Shown here one piece after another: positions 46,836-55,922 of a stretch of 64,000 nt of DNA. The number at the start of each line of letters is the position of its first letter. Position 1 is the stretch's first letter. The stretch comes from Pedobacter frigidisoli. Lineage in GTDB: Bacteria; Bacteroidota; Bacteroidia; Sphingobacteriales; Sphingobacteriaceae. The DNA lies in the NCBI RefSeq assembly GCF_004331675.1, contig NZ_SJSN01000001.1, positions 372,001 to 436,000 of the forward strand, written 5' to 3'. The notes beneath the pieces were generated by a model, which saw only the letters and a program-made list of their open reading frames with translations, was not told where the DNA came from and ran no database searches. A program made the translations under genes and the position numbers.

Positions 46836-47893
46836 TGGCTAAGCTTTTCTGCACACTATTCTTGTTATTAGCCGCGAAAATTGTCGCCGCACAAAACCTA
46901 GATCAGGTTATTCAGTTTATAAAGGATAACCCAAAAAAAGCGTCCATTGTAATTTTAGAAAATCATAAAGAAGTACTAAACTTTAACGGCAATCAGTTGA
47001 TGCCATTGGCTAGCGCTGCAAAAACTATCATAGCCATCGAATTTTCCAATCAGGTAGTTGAAAAAAAGATAAATCCGAAAGAACAAATTGCTATAAGCGA
47101 ATTAAGTAAGTATTACATCCCCTTTACCGATGGTGGGGCTCATACAGAATGGCTGAAATCGTTAAAAAAGAAAAAAGGAGATAGCGTTTCTTTATTACAG
47201 GTTGCTCAAGGCATGATTAAGTTTAGCTCTAATGCAAACACAGAATACCTTGAAGATTTATTAGGATTAGCTAACATAAATCGCAACCTCAAAGCATTAA
47301 AATTGGCAAACCATACTCCACTATACTATTTTACCGCAGGAGCTTTAATGACTTGCCTAAAGCCTGATAAAGTAGACAACGCAACTTGGTCTGCTCAGCT
47401 CAATACACTGTCTATGGAAAAATATCGTAAACTGTGTGAAATCAATCATATAAAATTAAAAACAGACTCAACATTTATTAAGCATTTTAATTTCAAAAAC
47501 TTATCGCTGGAGATACAGAAAATATGGTCTGATAGATTAGTTGCATCAACTGCTTCCGATTACACAAATATTATGGAAAAGATAAATAGTAGAAGTTATT
47601 TTTCCTCAGAAGTTCAATTTTTTCTTGATCAAATTATGGAATGGCCTATGGCATACCCGGGCAACCAGGCTGCTTTTAAACATTTGGGGCAGAAAGGCGG
47701 GTCAACCGCTTATGTTAGGACAGATGCTTTCTACGTAACGGACAAAAAAGATTTAGGATTATCCTGTACGTTTTTCTTTAATAGCCTAACAGAAAAAGAA
47801 AATGCGATGATTACACTTAATTTTGGAGCGTTTGAGGCAGAGATCATTACCAATCCAACCTTTAGATTGAAACTTATTGAGGCACTAAAATAA
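46835..47893 (+). CDS. Secreted serine hydrolase, beta-lactamase/transpeptidase-like
   Basis: 352 residues with a signal peptide (1-18, ending IVAA). SxxK in PLASAAKTIIAIE near 57, a second motif in KFSSNANTEYLED near 130 (SxN type) and a KGGST element (QKGGSTAYVRTDAFYV near 289) follow the order of class A beta-lactamase-like enzymes. Low similarity elsewhere means antibiotic hydrolysis is not assured; penicillin-binding or D-Ala-type peptidase activity is equally possible. Start overlaps the lipB stop (TAATG), so translation is probably coupled. Confidence 0.78.
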   Translation: MAKLFCTLFLLLAAKIVAAQNLDQVIQFIKDNPKKASIVILENHKEVLNFNGNQLMPLASAAKTIIAIEFSNQVVEKKINPKEQIAISELSKYYIPFTDGGAHTEWLKSLKKKKGDSVSLLQVAQGMIKFSSNANTEYLEDLLGLANINRNLKALKLANHTPLYYFTAGALMTCLKPDKVDNATWSAQLNTLSMEKYRKLCEINHIKLKTDSTFIKHFNFKNLSLEIQKIWSDRLVASTASDYTNIMEKINSRSYFSSEVQFFLDQIMEWPMAYPGNQAAFKHLGQKGGSTAYVRTDAFYVTDKKDLGLSCTFFFNSLTEKENAMITLNFGAFEAEIITNPTFRLKLIEALK

Positions 47894-47926
47894 AACTAAT
47901 CGCAGAATAACTTCGTAAATTAAAAC

Positions 47927-48652
47927 ATGAAGGTTTTTTTCAACATCGTTTTATTTTCTTTACTATCTTCGAGCTGTACAAAAACGGAGGAAATGCCAAC
48001 TATACCAAAACCCGAAACAATACATAATATACCTAGTTCTGGCAATAAAATCACTTATTTAGCCCTTGGCGATTCTTACACCATTGGCGAATCGGTAAAA
48101 CAAGCGGAATCATTTCCATACCAACTTCAAAGCCTATTAAAGGATAAAAACATTGATGTTGCTGCTCCGAAAATTATTGCAACAACTGGGTGGACAACTG
48201 ACGAGTTACAAAGAGCAATTAAGACCGAAAATCTAAATCAAACTTTCAGTTTTGTAACCTTACTCATCGGAGTTAATAACCAATATAGGGGCTATCCAAT
48301 ATCGACCTACAAGAAAGAGTTTTCAGAATTGTTACAAAAAGCAATAGCCTTTGCCAATGGAGATATAACCCGAGTATTTGTAGTATCCATACCCGATTGG
48401 GGCGCAACTCCTTTTGGAAAAAACTCTGGAAAAAACCCACAAGCCATAGCCTCAGAAATTGACGCTTTTAATGCTGCAAATCAAGAAATAGCCCTTGCAG
48501 CAGGCGTGAGCTATACAAATATTACGCCTGCATCGAGAAATGCGACTACAGATCCATCACTAGTTGCCAACGATGGACTGCATCCAAGTGGGAAAATGTA
48601 TAGCGAGTGGGCAAGTGCTTTGCTGCCAAAAGTTTCTGCTATTCTTAAATAA
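47927..48652 (+). CDS. SGNH/GDSL hydrolase lipoprotein
   Basis: 241 residues. Lipobox SSSC at 15-18 after a short signal. Block I: LALGDSYTIGES (about 46-57; nucleophile Ser), block III: LLIGVNNQYRG near 112 (Gly/Asn oxyanion hole), block V: NDGLHPSGKMY near 216 (Asp and His). An esterase or lipase of the SGNH fold, membrane-anchored and facing the periplasm or outside. It follows the beta-lactamase-like gene by 33 bp. Confidence 0.88.
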   Translation: MKVFFNIVLFSLLSSSCTKTEEMPTIPKPETIHNIPSSGNKITYLALGDSYTIGESVKQAESFPYQLQSLLKDKNIDVAAPKIIATTGWTTDELQRAIKTENLNQTFSFVTLLIGVNNQYRGYPISTYKKEFSELLQKAIAFANGDITRVFVVSIPDWGATPFGKNSGKNPQAIASEIDAFNAANQEIALAAGVSYTNITPASRNATTDPSLVANDGLHPSGKMYSEWASALLPKVSAILK

Positions 48653-48734
48653 ATTCTAGCTTATTTATTCTGTTTTTAAATTAAAAATTTTACTTTAGTT
48701 TAACTATTTAAATTAAAGAACTTAAAGATTTATC

Positions 48735-49079
48735 ATGGAAGATCAAAAACCTAATGAACAGACACCTTTTGGACAACAACCTTTCGGACAAACACCTTTC
48801 GGCAATAATCCTGGGCCTGCTCCTAAAAACTGGTTAGTAGAATCAATTCTTGTAACATTATTTTGTTGCTTACCTTTTGGAATCGCGGGAATCGTGAATG
48901 CTGCAAATGTTAACAGCAAATATGCAATGGGCGATTACGCTGGTGCGCAAGCTGCTTCTGCTGCTGCAGGAAAATGGACCAAAATTGGTTTTTTTGTTGG
49001 TATAGGCGTTTATGTTCTTTACATCCTATTCTTCGTTGTGTTGGGTATGGGTGGTGCGATGATGAGCAACTATAGATAA
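48735..49079 (+). CDS. CD225/dispanin family membrane protein
   Basis: 114 residues. A Pro/Gln-rich N-terminus with repeated QTPFGQQPFGQTPFG is followed by the CD225 signature FCCLPFGIAGIVNAANVNSK (about 45-64) and YAMGDYAGAQAASAAAGKW, then a second membrane helix. Homologous to eukaryotic IFITM proteins by fold; the bacterial role is unknown. Its stop overlaps the start of the first DUF2752 gene (TAATG). Confidence 0.9.
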   Translation: MEDQKPNEQTPFGQQPFGQTPFGNNPGPAPKNWLVESILVTLFCCLPFGIAGIVNAANVNSKYAMGDYAGAQAASAAAGKWTKIGFFVGIGVYVLYILFFVVLGMGGAMMSNYR

Positions 49080-49474
49080 TGAAATTTAAGTACATCTTAG
49101 GATTTGCATTTGTAGTAATGCTTTCGGTAGTTTATTATGAATTTAATCCTGAGATGTACAATTTTTTTCCTGAATGTCCCTTTCATAAATTTCTTCATTT
49201 AGATTGCCCAGGCTGTGGTTCGCAAAGAGCTATCCACTCTCTATTACATGGAAACATAATTCAAGCATTAAATTATAATCTGCTACTTGTTATAAGTTTA
49301 CCTTTTTTGCTTCTTCACTTGCTTTTAAAAATTTTCTCTTATTTATGCTCAGAAGATTACAATCTGAAAATTTGGCATAAACCCATAACGCCAAAAATTA
49401 TCTTTGTAGTGGTTGTGATATTTTGGATATCAAGAAATATACCAAAAGAGCCTTTTATATATTTGGCAGCATAG
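49079..49474 (+). CDS. DUF2752 membrane protein
   Basis: 131 residues with three membrane segments. Diagnostic motif CPFHKFLHLDCPGCGSQRAI (about 25-44), where Cys and His residues cluster at the membrane interface, then LLHGNIIQALNYNLLL. DUF2752 has no known function but is often beside CD225 or TM2 proteins. Translationally coupled to the dispanin gene. Confidence 0.85.
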   Translation: MKFKYILGFAFVVMLSVVYYEFNPEMYNFFPECPFHKFLHLDCPGCGSQRAIHSLLHGNIIQALNYNLLLVISLPFLLLHLLLKIFSYLCSEDYNLKIWHKPITPKIIFVVVVIFWISRNIPKEPFIYLAA

Positions 49475-49630
49475 TGCTAAAATATTCGCATCTAAGGGTC
49501 AAGATGATTTTTCCTTAAAATTTTAAAACACAGTTTGCCAAATGACAATATTTGCTTATCATTGATCCAAATCCTATCCCTGTTGATGAGTAGATTGGCT
49601 ATCTATTTCACATTCCCAATAAATAATTTA

Positions 49631-49969
49631 ATGAGGTTAATTAATCAAGATTTCTTAAAGGCTTTTAGGATCGTTTGGATAATTACCGGATTGTTATGCT
49701 TATTTATTATTATAAAAAGTGTTTTAATAAGTCCAATTCATTTAAGATACATTCCACTTTGCCCCTCAAAGGCTGTTAATAGTGAGTGTATTCTATGTGG
49801 AATGACTAGGGCATTTATTAACATTGGAGAGATGAATTTAAAGGCTGCCTATACACTTAATAAGGGTAGCGTTCTTTTGTTTTCATTGATACTTTTAAAT
49901 GCATTATACGCTATAATTTATATAATTAAAATATCATACTCGAATAAAATAAAAACAAAACAAATATGA
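49631..49969 (+). CDS. Second DUF2752 membrane protein
   Basis: 112 residues from the ATG at 49631. A longer reading from a TTG at 49535 adds 32 residues with an unusual composition and is less likely. Diverged copy of the DUF2752 motif: LCPSKAVNSECILCGMTRAF near 51-70, then NLKAAYTLNKGSVLLF. Three hydrophobic segments. It overlaps the next gene by four bases (ATGA). A tandem paralogue of the previous gene. Confidence 0.72.
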   Translation: MRLINQDFLKAFRIVWIITGLLCLFIIIKSVLISPIHLRYIPLCPSKAVNSECILCGMTRAFINIGEMNLKAAYTLNKGSVLLFSLILLNALYAIIYIIKISYSNKIKTKQI

Positions 49970-50220
49970 AAATAGCCGGATTGATTATCGGGATTCTTGC
50001 AATCCTAGGAATGATATTAGCATTTATCCCATGTATAGGCGCACTAAATTGGATAAATATTCCATTTGCAGTATTGGGACTAATATTTAGTATCCTAGGA
50101 CTCAATCAAGATCAAAGAACAGGATTACCAAAAGGAACCTCGATTGCCGGAATCATAATGTGCGCAATTGCTATTTTCTTTGGGTTAATAAGATTAATTT
50201 TAGGTGGTGGTATAATTTAA
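49966..50220 (+). CDS. DUF4190-like small membrane protein
   Basis: 84 residues, two to three hydrophobic segments with the repeat-like GLIIGILAILGMILAFIP and NIPFAVLGLIFSILGL, then KGTSIAGIIMCAIAIFFG. The Gly-rich helices resemble DUF4190 proteins. Overlaps the second DUF2752 gene by four bases and ends the dispanin cassette; the RDD gene converges on it. Confidence 0.65.
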   Translation: MKIAGLIIGILAILGMILAFIPCIGALNWINIPFAVLGLIFSILGLNQDQRTGLPKGTSIAGIIMCAIAIFFGLIRLILGGGII

Positions 50221-50244
50221 CAATTATGCTCTCAAAATTAATAA

Positions 50245-50985
50245 CTAAACCGCACTCGAAGTAATGTGATTATAATCTTTCAGCACGGCTTCCAAAAACT
50301 GCAATTCATTCATCCCGGCAGGGATTGTAACGAAAATATGTGCTTTGGTTTTAGCGGCCATGGCATAAATAAGATCAGGATTACCTGTTTGATAATAACC
50401 TGTAAGCACTTCGTGTATTAATTCGACATCGCGATCGTTAAGGTGTAATACTTCCTTAAACTGTGGTTGATATTCTTCGGGCAAGGTAAAACTGAAAGCC
50501 ACATTTTCTAACTGTGTGCGTGGGGTGGTTTTAATTAGGGTTGTTTTAGCGAGCAAATCCCCCAACCGTTGATGGCTTTCTGTTATCGCAACCGAAGCCA
50601 AGGCGATAACTCCCCAACCTAAAGGAAACCCAAAATCAATTATTCTAAATATCCACCTTAGGAGGTATTGGCCGAAAGTGGGTTGCGTGCCATCGAGACT
50701 AACCACCTTTATTTTAAGCACTTTTTTGCCGAAAGTTTGTCCGTTCATGGTCAATTCGCAAACTAAATCATAAAAAGCAAAAATGGCAAAGAATATGAAG
50801 AGGACAACCAAAGCAGCATTACCAGACATCCCTATTTGCGCAACGCCCATTAGAACCATTGTAATGCCTCCTAAAACTACAAAGCCAGCTAAATCAATAC
50901 ACCTTGCGGCGATGCGTTCTCCCAACCCAGCAATTTCATATTCAATATCAATATTTTGAGATGTGTTAATCTTGATGCTATCCAT
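50245..50985 (-). CDS. RDD family membrane protein
   Basis: 246 residues. The RDD signature is YEIAGLGERIAARCIDLAGFVV (residues about 16-37, with the Arg/Asp pair) followed by further helices and a QTFGKKVLKIKVVSLDGTQP stretch near 84. The C-terminal third is soluble. It is the minus-strand partner of the plus-strand SpoIIM-like/MoxR cluster, an association common in this phylum. The substrate of RDD proteins is generally unknown, although some move ions. Confidence 0.9.
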   Translation of the reverse strand: MDSIKINTSQNIDIEYEIAGLGERIAARCIDLAGFVVLGGITMVLMGVAQIGMSGNAALVVLFIFFAIFAFYDLVCELTMNGQTFGKKVLKIKVVSLDGTQPTFGQYLLRWIFRIIDFGFPLGWGVIALASVAITESHQRLGDLLAKTTLIKTTPRTQLENVAFSFTLPEEYQPQFKEVLHLNDRDVELIHEVLTGYYQTGNPDLIYAMAAKTKAHIFVTIPAGMNELQFLEAVLKDYNHITSSAV

Positions 50986-51128
50986 ATTTCAAACATAATT
51001 TTTTTTAAGGATAATCGCTGTATCAGTGCTTTAATTTTTTCAACTAAAGATTTCTTATGTTTTATCGATACATTTTTCATATCCTTAAAAAATTAACTAT
51101 TTTAACCAAAGATTTGGTAACGCCTTAA

Positions 51129-52082
51129 ATGAGAGAAGCATTATTTGTTAAACAGAATACAGAAAAATGGCGACATTATGATGCCATGGGCCAAGCAAAC
51201 CCTGATGAGGTTGCCAACCAGTTTATAGAAATAACGAATGATCTGGCTTATGCGAAAACATTTTATCCAAATTCTAAAACCACGGCTTATTTAAACGGCC
51301 TGGCCTCAAAACTGCACCAATCTGTTTACAAGAACAAAAAGGAAAAATCCAATCGATTTATTCTCTTTTGGAAAACCGAACTTCCACTTTTATTTCTAGC
51401 ACATCGGAAACAAATATATTATGCGCTTGCCTTTTTTTTGGTATCGTGTGCTATTGGCGCATTATCTGCAAAATACGATGATACTTTTGTTCGCTTAATT
51501 ATGGGCGATGAATATGTAAACATGACGAATGAAAACATTGCCAAGGGCGATCCATTTGGCGTTTACAAGCAACAAAATGAGTTAATAATGTTTCTACAAA
51601 TCGGGGCCAACAATATATATGTAGCACTTTACACTTTTGTGCTGGGGATTATCTTTGCCTTTGGCTCTATTGTTTCCTTATTTAGAAATGGTGTAATGCT
51701 GGGTTCATTTCAGTATTTCTTTTTTAGCAAAGGACTGGGGCTACAATCTGTATTGGTGATTTGGATTCACGGAACGCTCGAAATTTCAGCAATAGTTTTG
51801 GCCGGAGCTGCTGGCTTGGTTTTAGGCAATAGTTTTTTATTCCCCAAAACTTATACCCGAATGGCTTCGGTTTTAAAAGGCGCTAAAGATGGCCTCAAAA
51901 TCGTACTCGGCTTAGTACCAATATTTATAGTTGCTGCTTTTTTCGAAAGCTTTGTAACCCGACATACAGAAATGCCGATGTACATCAGCTTAACGATTTT
52001 AATAGCTTCGGCAGCTTTTATCATTTGGTACGTATTTATTTATCCAGTAAAAATTTATAATAAAAGCACTCGACTAAATTAA
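51129..52082 (+). CDS. SpoIIM-like membrane protein
   Basis: 317 residues, about six membrane helices, of the SpoIIM / COG1300 family. The N-terminal soluble part (1-95) contains ITNDLAYAKTFYPNSKTTAYLNG; the membrane part has FMLG-type NNIYVALYTFVLGIIFAFGSI, GVMLGSFQYFF and WIHGTLEISAIVLAGAAGL. There is no sporulation here; in Bacteroidota the gene regularly accompanies RDD, DUF4129, MoxR and DUF58 genes and is thought to belong to an envelope module. It starts the plus-strand run and is 1 bp from the next gene. Confidence 0.88.
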   Translation: MREALFVKQNTEKWRHYDAMGQANPDEVANQFIEITNDLAYAKTFYPNSKTTAYLNGLASKLHQSVYKNKKEKSNRFILFWKTELPLLFLAHRKQIYYALAFFLVSCAIGALSAKYDDTFVRLIMGDEYVNMTNENIAKGDPFGVYKQQNELIMFLQIGANNIYVALYTFVLGIIFAFGSIVSLFRNGVMLGSFQYFFFSKGLGLQSVLVIWIHGTLEISAIVLAGAAGLVLGNSFLFPKTYTRMASVLKGAKDGLKIVLGLVPIFIVAAFFESFVTRHTEMPMYISLTILIASAAFIIWYVFIYPVKIYNKSTRLN

Positions 52083-52083
52083 C

Positions 52084-52968
52084 ATGGCAGCTACAATAGA
52101 ATTTAAAAAACGTAGAGATTTTGGACAGGTAATCAACGATACCTTCACTTTTATGCGTCAGAATTTCAAACCATTAATAAAAACTTATTTCACATTCTGT
52201 GGCCTATTTGTGTTAGCCAGCATGTCGACCATGTTAATGCAGCAATACAAAATGGTGAACATTATTAATACCATTGGAAATGGCAAAAACAGCACTGGTT
52301 TGGGCTTTGGGGCCATGTATGGAATAGAATATTTCTTGTCTATTCTCTTCTCTATGGCTACGTATGCAAGCATGAGCGTTGCCATTTTATCATACATAGC
52401 CCTATATGTTCAAAAAGGTAATCAAGTACCAACATCAGATGAGGTTTGGGGCTATTTCAAATATTACTTTTTTAGGGTTTTCGGAAGTTCATTATTACTC
52501 ATGTTGATGGTTTTTGTGGCATTTTTATTCTGTCTTGTTCCGGGCTTTTGGCTGTTTCCTTTCGTTGCAATGATGTTTCCAATTATGGTTATCGAAAATG
52601 GATCTCTAAGTTATTCGTTTGGGAGGAGTTTCAAGATCATAAAGGATAACTTCTGGATTACTTTTGGAACCTTAATTATAGTATGGATTATTGTTTACGC
52701 TTGCATGAGCTTGGTTGTTTTACCCACAACGATATTCAGCATGATTGGGATGTTTACTTCTAAAAACCCGCACATGTCATTAACATTAACCATGATTACA
52801 ACAGTTTTGCAATCCATCTGCCAGGTTTTTACCATCATTCCAATTATCACCATTTCACTGGCCTACTTTAGTTTGGTTGAGCAAAAAGAAAGCACAGGTT
52901 TAATGGAAAGAATATCGCACTTTGGTAATACCGAAAAACCAATTGATACCAGGCCAGAGGAATATTAA
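52084..52968 (+). CDS. Multi-pass membrane protein (GDPD-membrane-domain-like)
   Basis: 294 residues. A short soluble start (MAATIEFKKRRDFGQVIND) precedes about six helices, with SLSYSFGRSFKIIKDNFWIT near 177 and a YFSLVEQKE block near 262. This matches the membrane domain found in some glycerophosphodiester phosphodiesterases and in Bacteroidota DUF4129 clusters. No catalytic domain is present. One bp after the SpoIIM-like gene and 1 bp before the next. Confidence 0.7.
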   Translation: MAATIEFKKRRDFGQVINDTFTFMRQNFKPLIKTYFTFCGLFVLASMSTMLMQQYKMVNIINTIGNGKNSTGLGFGAMYGIEYFLSILFSMATYASMSVAILSYIALYVQKGNQVPTSDEVWGYFKYYFFRVFGSSLLLMLMVFVAFLFCLVPGFWLFPFVAMMFPIMVIENGSLSYSFGRSFKIIKDNFWITFGTLIIVWIIVYACMSLVVLPTTIFSMIGMFTSKNPHMSLTLTMITTVLQSICQVFTIIPIITISLAYFSLVEQKESTGLMERISHFGNTEKPIDTRPEEY

Positions 52969-52969
52969 T

Positions 52970-53698
52970 ATGCTGCGATTTTTTGTCCGTTGTTTTCTAG
53001 TTTCCTTGCTTTACCTTATTCCAATAAGCGGTAATGCGCAAGCTGTGGCGTCCAAAAAGAAAATTGAGGCGATGAAAACAGATAGCAGCAAAATTACGGC
53101 TGCTAAGTTTGATAAGCGGGCAATAAGCGATTTCAAAGATCAAAAGGAGTTTCAATATGATGAGGTTCAAGCTCGCCAACTTTCTCTTTGGGATAGGTTT
53201 TGGATGTGGTTTTGGAACACCTTAAGCAGGCTATTTATGGGCGCTGCCTCCAATGCTATATCTAAATATTTTTTTATTGGCCTGGGCGTTGTCTTGGTTT
53301 TATACATTGTGATTAAAGCTGTTGGTGTGCAAAACATCTTCAGCAGAAAATCTAGAGAAACCATTCTGCCTTATGATGTTTTAACTGAAAATATCCATGA
53401 AATAGATTATGATAAAGAACTTCAGCGCTTAATAAGTGAGGGGAAATACCGATTAGCAGTAAGGTTACTTTATTTACGGGCCTTGAAAAAGCTGAACGAT
53501 GCGGAAATTATTGAATGGCAGCCCGATAAAACCAATTATAATTATCTAATGGAGATTACTAAGCCCGAAATTAAAAGCGATTTTAGCAGGCTAACACTTC
53601 AGTTTGATTATATCTGGTATGGCGATTTTCCCATCGATGAACAGAAGTTCGACCCAATAAACCAATCATTTAACCAGTTTAATAACCAGATTAAATGA
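52970..53698 (+). CDS. DUF4129 domain membrane protein
   Basis: 242 residues from ATG 52970, two bases after the previous stop (a longer reading from TTG 52922 would overlap the upstream gene and lack the signal peptide). Signal peptide ending SGNAQA, a membrane helix near 100-120, and a C-terminal DUF4129 domain (YDKELQRLISEGKYRLAVRL, RLTLQFDYIWYGDFPID). DUF4129 recurs near transglutaminase and MoxR genes. Overlaps the next gene by four bases. Confidence 0.82.
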   Translation: MLRFFVRCFLVSLLYLIPISGNAQAVASKKKIEAMKTDSSKITAAKFDKRAISDFKDQKEFQYDEVQARQLSLWDRFWMWFWNTLSRLFMGAASNAISKYFFIGLGVVLVLYIVIKAVGVQNIFSRKSRETILPYDVLTENIHEIDYDKELQRLISEGKYRLAVRLLYLRALKKLNDAEIIEWQPDKTNYNYLMEITKPEIKSDFSRLTLQFDYIWYGDFPIDEQKFDPINQSFNQFNNQIK

Positions 53699-54885
53699 AA
53701 GGGTACAAAGTATATTTCGGCATAGGCGTTATTCTTATTCTGGTTTATTTGGTGGCGCAATACAACAAGCCAACACCAACCAATTGGGCACCAACTTATC
53801 TTTCTACTGATAAAATCCCTTATGGAACATTCATTTTATACAATAGAATTAAGGATGTTTTACCAAAGGCAAGTGTTCAAGAATCGAAACTTGCTGTTTA
53901 TAATACGCTAAAAAATAAAAGCTTTGCCAAAACCGCTTATTTAATCGTTGCGCAAAAGGTAGAAATTAGCAAAACAGATTTCGACCAAATGAAGCAGTTT
54001 ATGCAGGCGGGCAACTCGGTTTTTATTGCCAGTTACGATTTTGGCAAGCTCGAAAAAGAACTTAAAATCCAAACTTCTACATCAATGTCTGCTGATGGTA
54101 GCGCACTAAACTTTACCAACCCAGAATTGAAGACAGATGCCAGTTACGGATTCGAGAGGGGAATTGGAAGTCAGTATTTTAAGGAGATGGATAATAGCAA
54201 AGCCACAGTTTTGGGGATAAATGCAAACCAAAAACCTAATTTCGTTAAATACAGCTATGGAAAAGGCGCACTTTATTTAATCGCCGAACCTGGATTTTAC
54301 ACCAACTTTGTTTTATTGGATAAATATGGTGCAGAATATGCCGCCAAAACTTTGAGCTATTTACAACAAAGTGATCGCTTGATTTTTGATGAATATTTTG
54401 CTACTCAAAAGAATGAAACCACCGATATTTTAAGGGTTTTCTTTAAACACCCCGAATTGAAATACGCTTATTATCTCGCCATTTTCAGCTTGATTATTTT
54501 CGTGCTATATGATATAAAACGCAGGCAGAGAATTATTCCAATCGCCGATCCGTTTACAAATTCTTCTGTGGCTTTTGCCAATGTAGTGGGAAGTGTTTAC
54601 TACCATGAGCGAGATAATCTGGATATTGCAATCAAAAAAATCAATTATTTTATGGAGTATCTACGCAGTAGGTATTACATCAAAACAAATGAGATCGATA
54701 GTAACTTCGCTCAACTTTTAAGAGAGAAGACAGGCATTAATGAGGCATCGGCAAAAACACTTACAAGATATTTTATGCAGATACCAAAAATGAACGAATT
54801 GAGCGATCATGAACTGATTAGTTTAAACCAAAGTATAGAACAATTTTATAAAAATACGCAAAGTAATGGAGCAAGAACAATTTAA
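53695..54885 (+). CDS. DUF4350 domain membrane protein
   Basis: 396 residues. Membrane helix 5-22, a large extracytoplasmic domain (about 25-240; YGTFILYNRIKDVLPKA, VFIASYDFGKLEKELKI, GALYLIAEPGFYTNF) of the DUF4350 type, a second helix near 260, and a cytoplasmic helical tail. Domain topology suggests a partner for a MoxR ATPase. Its 3' end overlaps the MoxR gene by 20 bp, so expression is coupled. Confidence 0.82.
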   Translation: MKGYKVYFGIGVILILVYLVAQYNKPTPTNWAPTYLSTDKIPYGTFILYNRIKDVLPKASVQESKLAVYNTLKNKSFAKTAYLIVAQKVEISKTDFDQMKQFMQAGNSVFIASYDFGKLEKELKIQTSTSMSADGSALNFTNPELKTDASYGFERGIGSQYFKEMDNSKATVLGINANQKPNFVKYSYGKGALYLIAEPGFYTNFVLLDKYGAEYAAKTLSYLQQSDRLIFDEYFATQKNETTDILRVFFKHPELKYAYYLAIFSLIIFVLYDIKRRQRIIPIADPFTNSSVAFANVVGSVYYHERDNLDIAIKKINYFMEYLRSRYYIKTNEIDSNFAQLLREKTGINEASAKTLTRYFMQIPKMNELSDHELISLNQSIEQFYKNTQSNGARTI

Positions 54886-55843
54886 CCAACGTACAGATTT
54901 AACCGCTTTAAACGAGGCTGTAACTCAAATCAGAAACGTACTTGGCAACATCATTATTGGTCAAAAACAGGTTATAGAATTCTTAATCGTTGGCCTCCTT
55001 GCCGATGGACATATCCTAATTGAAGGTGTGCCCGGGGTAGCCAAAACATTGAGCGCAAAGTTACTTGCAAAATCTATCGATGCACAGTTTTCGAGGGTTC
55101 AGTTTACACCCGATTTAATGCCTTCGGATGTTTTGGGAACGCCAATCTTCAATACCAAAACTGGTGATTTCGAATTTAGAGAAGGGCCTATTTTCGGTAA
55201 TATCATTTTGGTCGATGAGATTAATCGTGCGCCAGCAAAAACGCAGTCGGCCTTGTTCGAGGTAATGGAAGAGCGCCAAGTGACTATTGATGGTGAAACT
55301 TATATCATGGATGAACCTTTCATGGTTTTAGCCACTCAAAACCCAATTGAGCAAGAAGGAACGTATCGTTTGCCTGAAGCACAACTAGACAGGTTTTTGT
55401 TTAAGATTGAGGTTAAATATCCAACCTTAGAAGAAGAAACAGAGATCTTATTGGCGCAACATACTCTAGTAAATAAAGACTTGTTAAAGGAAGTTAAAGC
55501 AGTACTTTCGGTACAACAAATACAAGCTGCACGAGCAATTATTCGTGGATTGTTTATAGAACCTAAACTTTTAGAATTCATTGCCAAAATCGTAAATGAA
55601 ACCCGTAACAATTCATCACTTTATTTGGGTGCATCTCCGAGGGCTTCACTAGCAATTGTACACAGTGCAAAAGCTTTAGCGGCGATTCAAAACCGTGATT
55701 TCGTTACGCCTGAGGATATTATAACTGTAGCAGTTCCAGTATTGGCGCATAGAATTTTACTCTCTCCAGAGAAAGAAATGGAAGGCTTAACCACCAGTGA
55801 TATTGTTCATCAAATCATAAAGAAAATCGAAGTACCGAGGTAA
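54866..55843 (+). CDS. MoxR family AAA+ ATPase
   Basis: 325 residues. Walker A EGVPGVAKTLSAK (about 46-58), Walker B LVDEINRAPAKTQSALFEVM near 112, a sensor-1 ATQNPIEQEGTYRLPEAQLDRF block near 156, arginine finger region and C-terminal AAA lid (GASPRASLAIVHSAKALA). MoxR ATPases act as chaperones with VWA or DUF58 partners. The DUF58 gene follows 79 bp on, and the membrane proteins precede it, giving the standard module. Confidence 0.95.
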   Translation: MEQEQFNQRTDLTALNEAVTQIRNVLGNIIIGQKQVIEFLIVGLLADGHILIEGVPGVAKTLSAKLLAKSIDAQFSRVQFTPDLMPSDVLGTPIFNTKTGDFEFREGPIFGNIILVDEINRAPAKTQSALFEVMEERQVTIDGETYIMDEPFMVLATQNPIEQEGTYRLPEAQLDRFLFKIEVKYPTLEEETEILLAQHTLVNKDLLKEVKAVLSVQQIQAARAIIRGLFIEPKLLEFIAKIVNETRNNSSLYLGASPRASLAIVHSAKALAAIQNRDFVTPEDIITVAVPVLAHRILLSPEKEMEGLTTSDIVHQIIKKIEVPR

Positions 55844-55922
55844 GTTTAGAGTTTTTAGTCCGGAGTTCGAAGTCTATAGTTTAGAAACCAAGTAATTAAC
55901 CACTGCAACAAAATAACAAAAA

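Noticed and set aside
46835..47893. Antibiotic-resistance beta-lactamase
   Set aside because: Only the general SxxK, SxN and KGG motifs are visible; they do not prove drug hydrolysis, and the gene sits in an ordinary housekeeping neighbourhood.
49535..49630. N-terminal extension of the second DUF2752 protein from TTG 49535
   Set aside because: The added residues are not membrane-like in the family pattern; the ATG at 49631 gives a normal DUF2752 length.
51129..52082. Sporulation gene
   Set aside because: SpoIIM-like proteins are widespread in non-sporulating Bacteroidota and the gene lies in the MoxR module.
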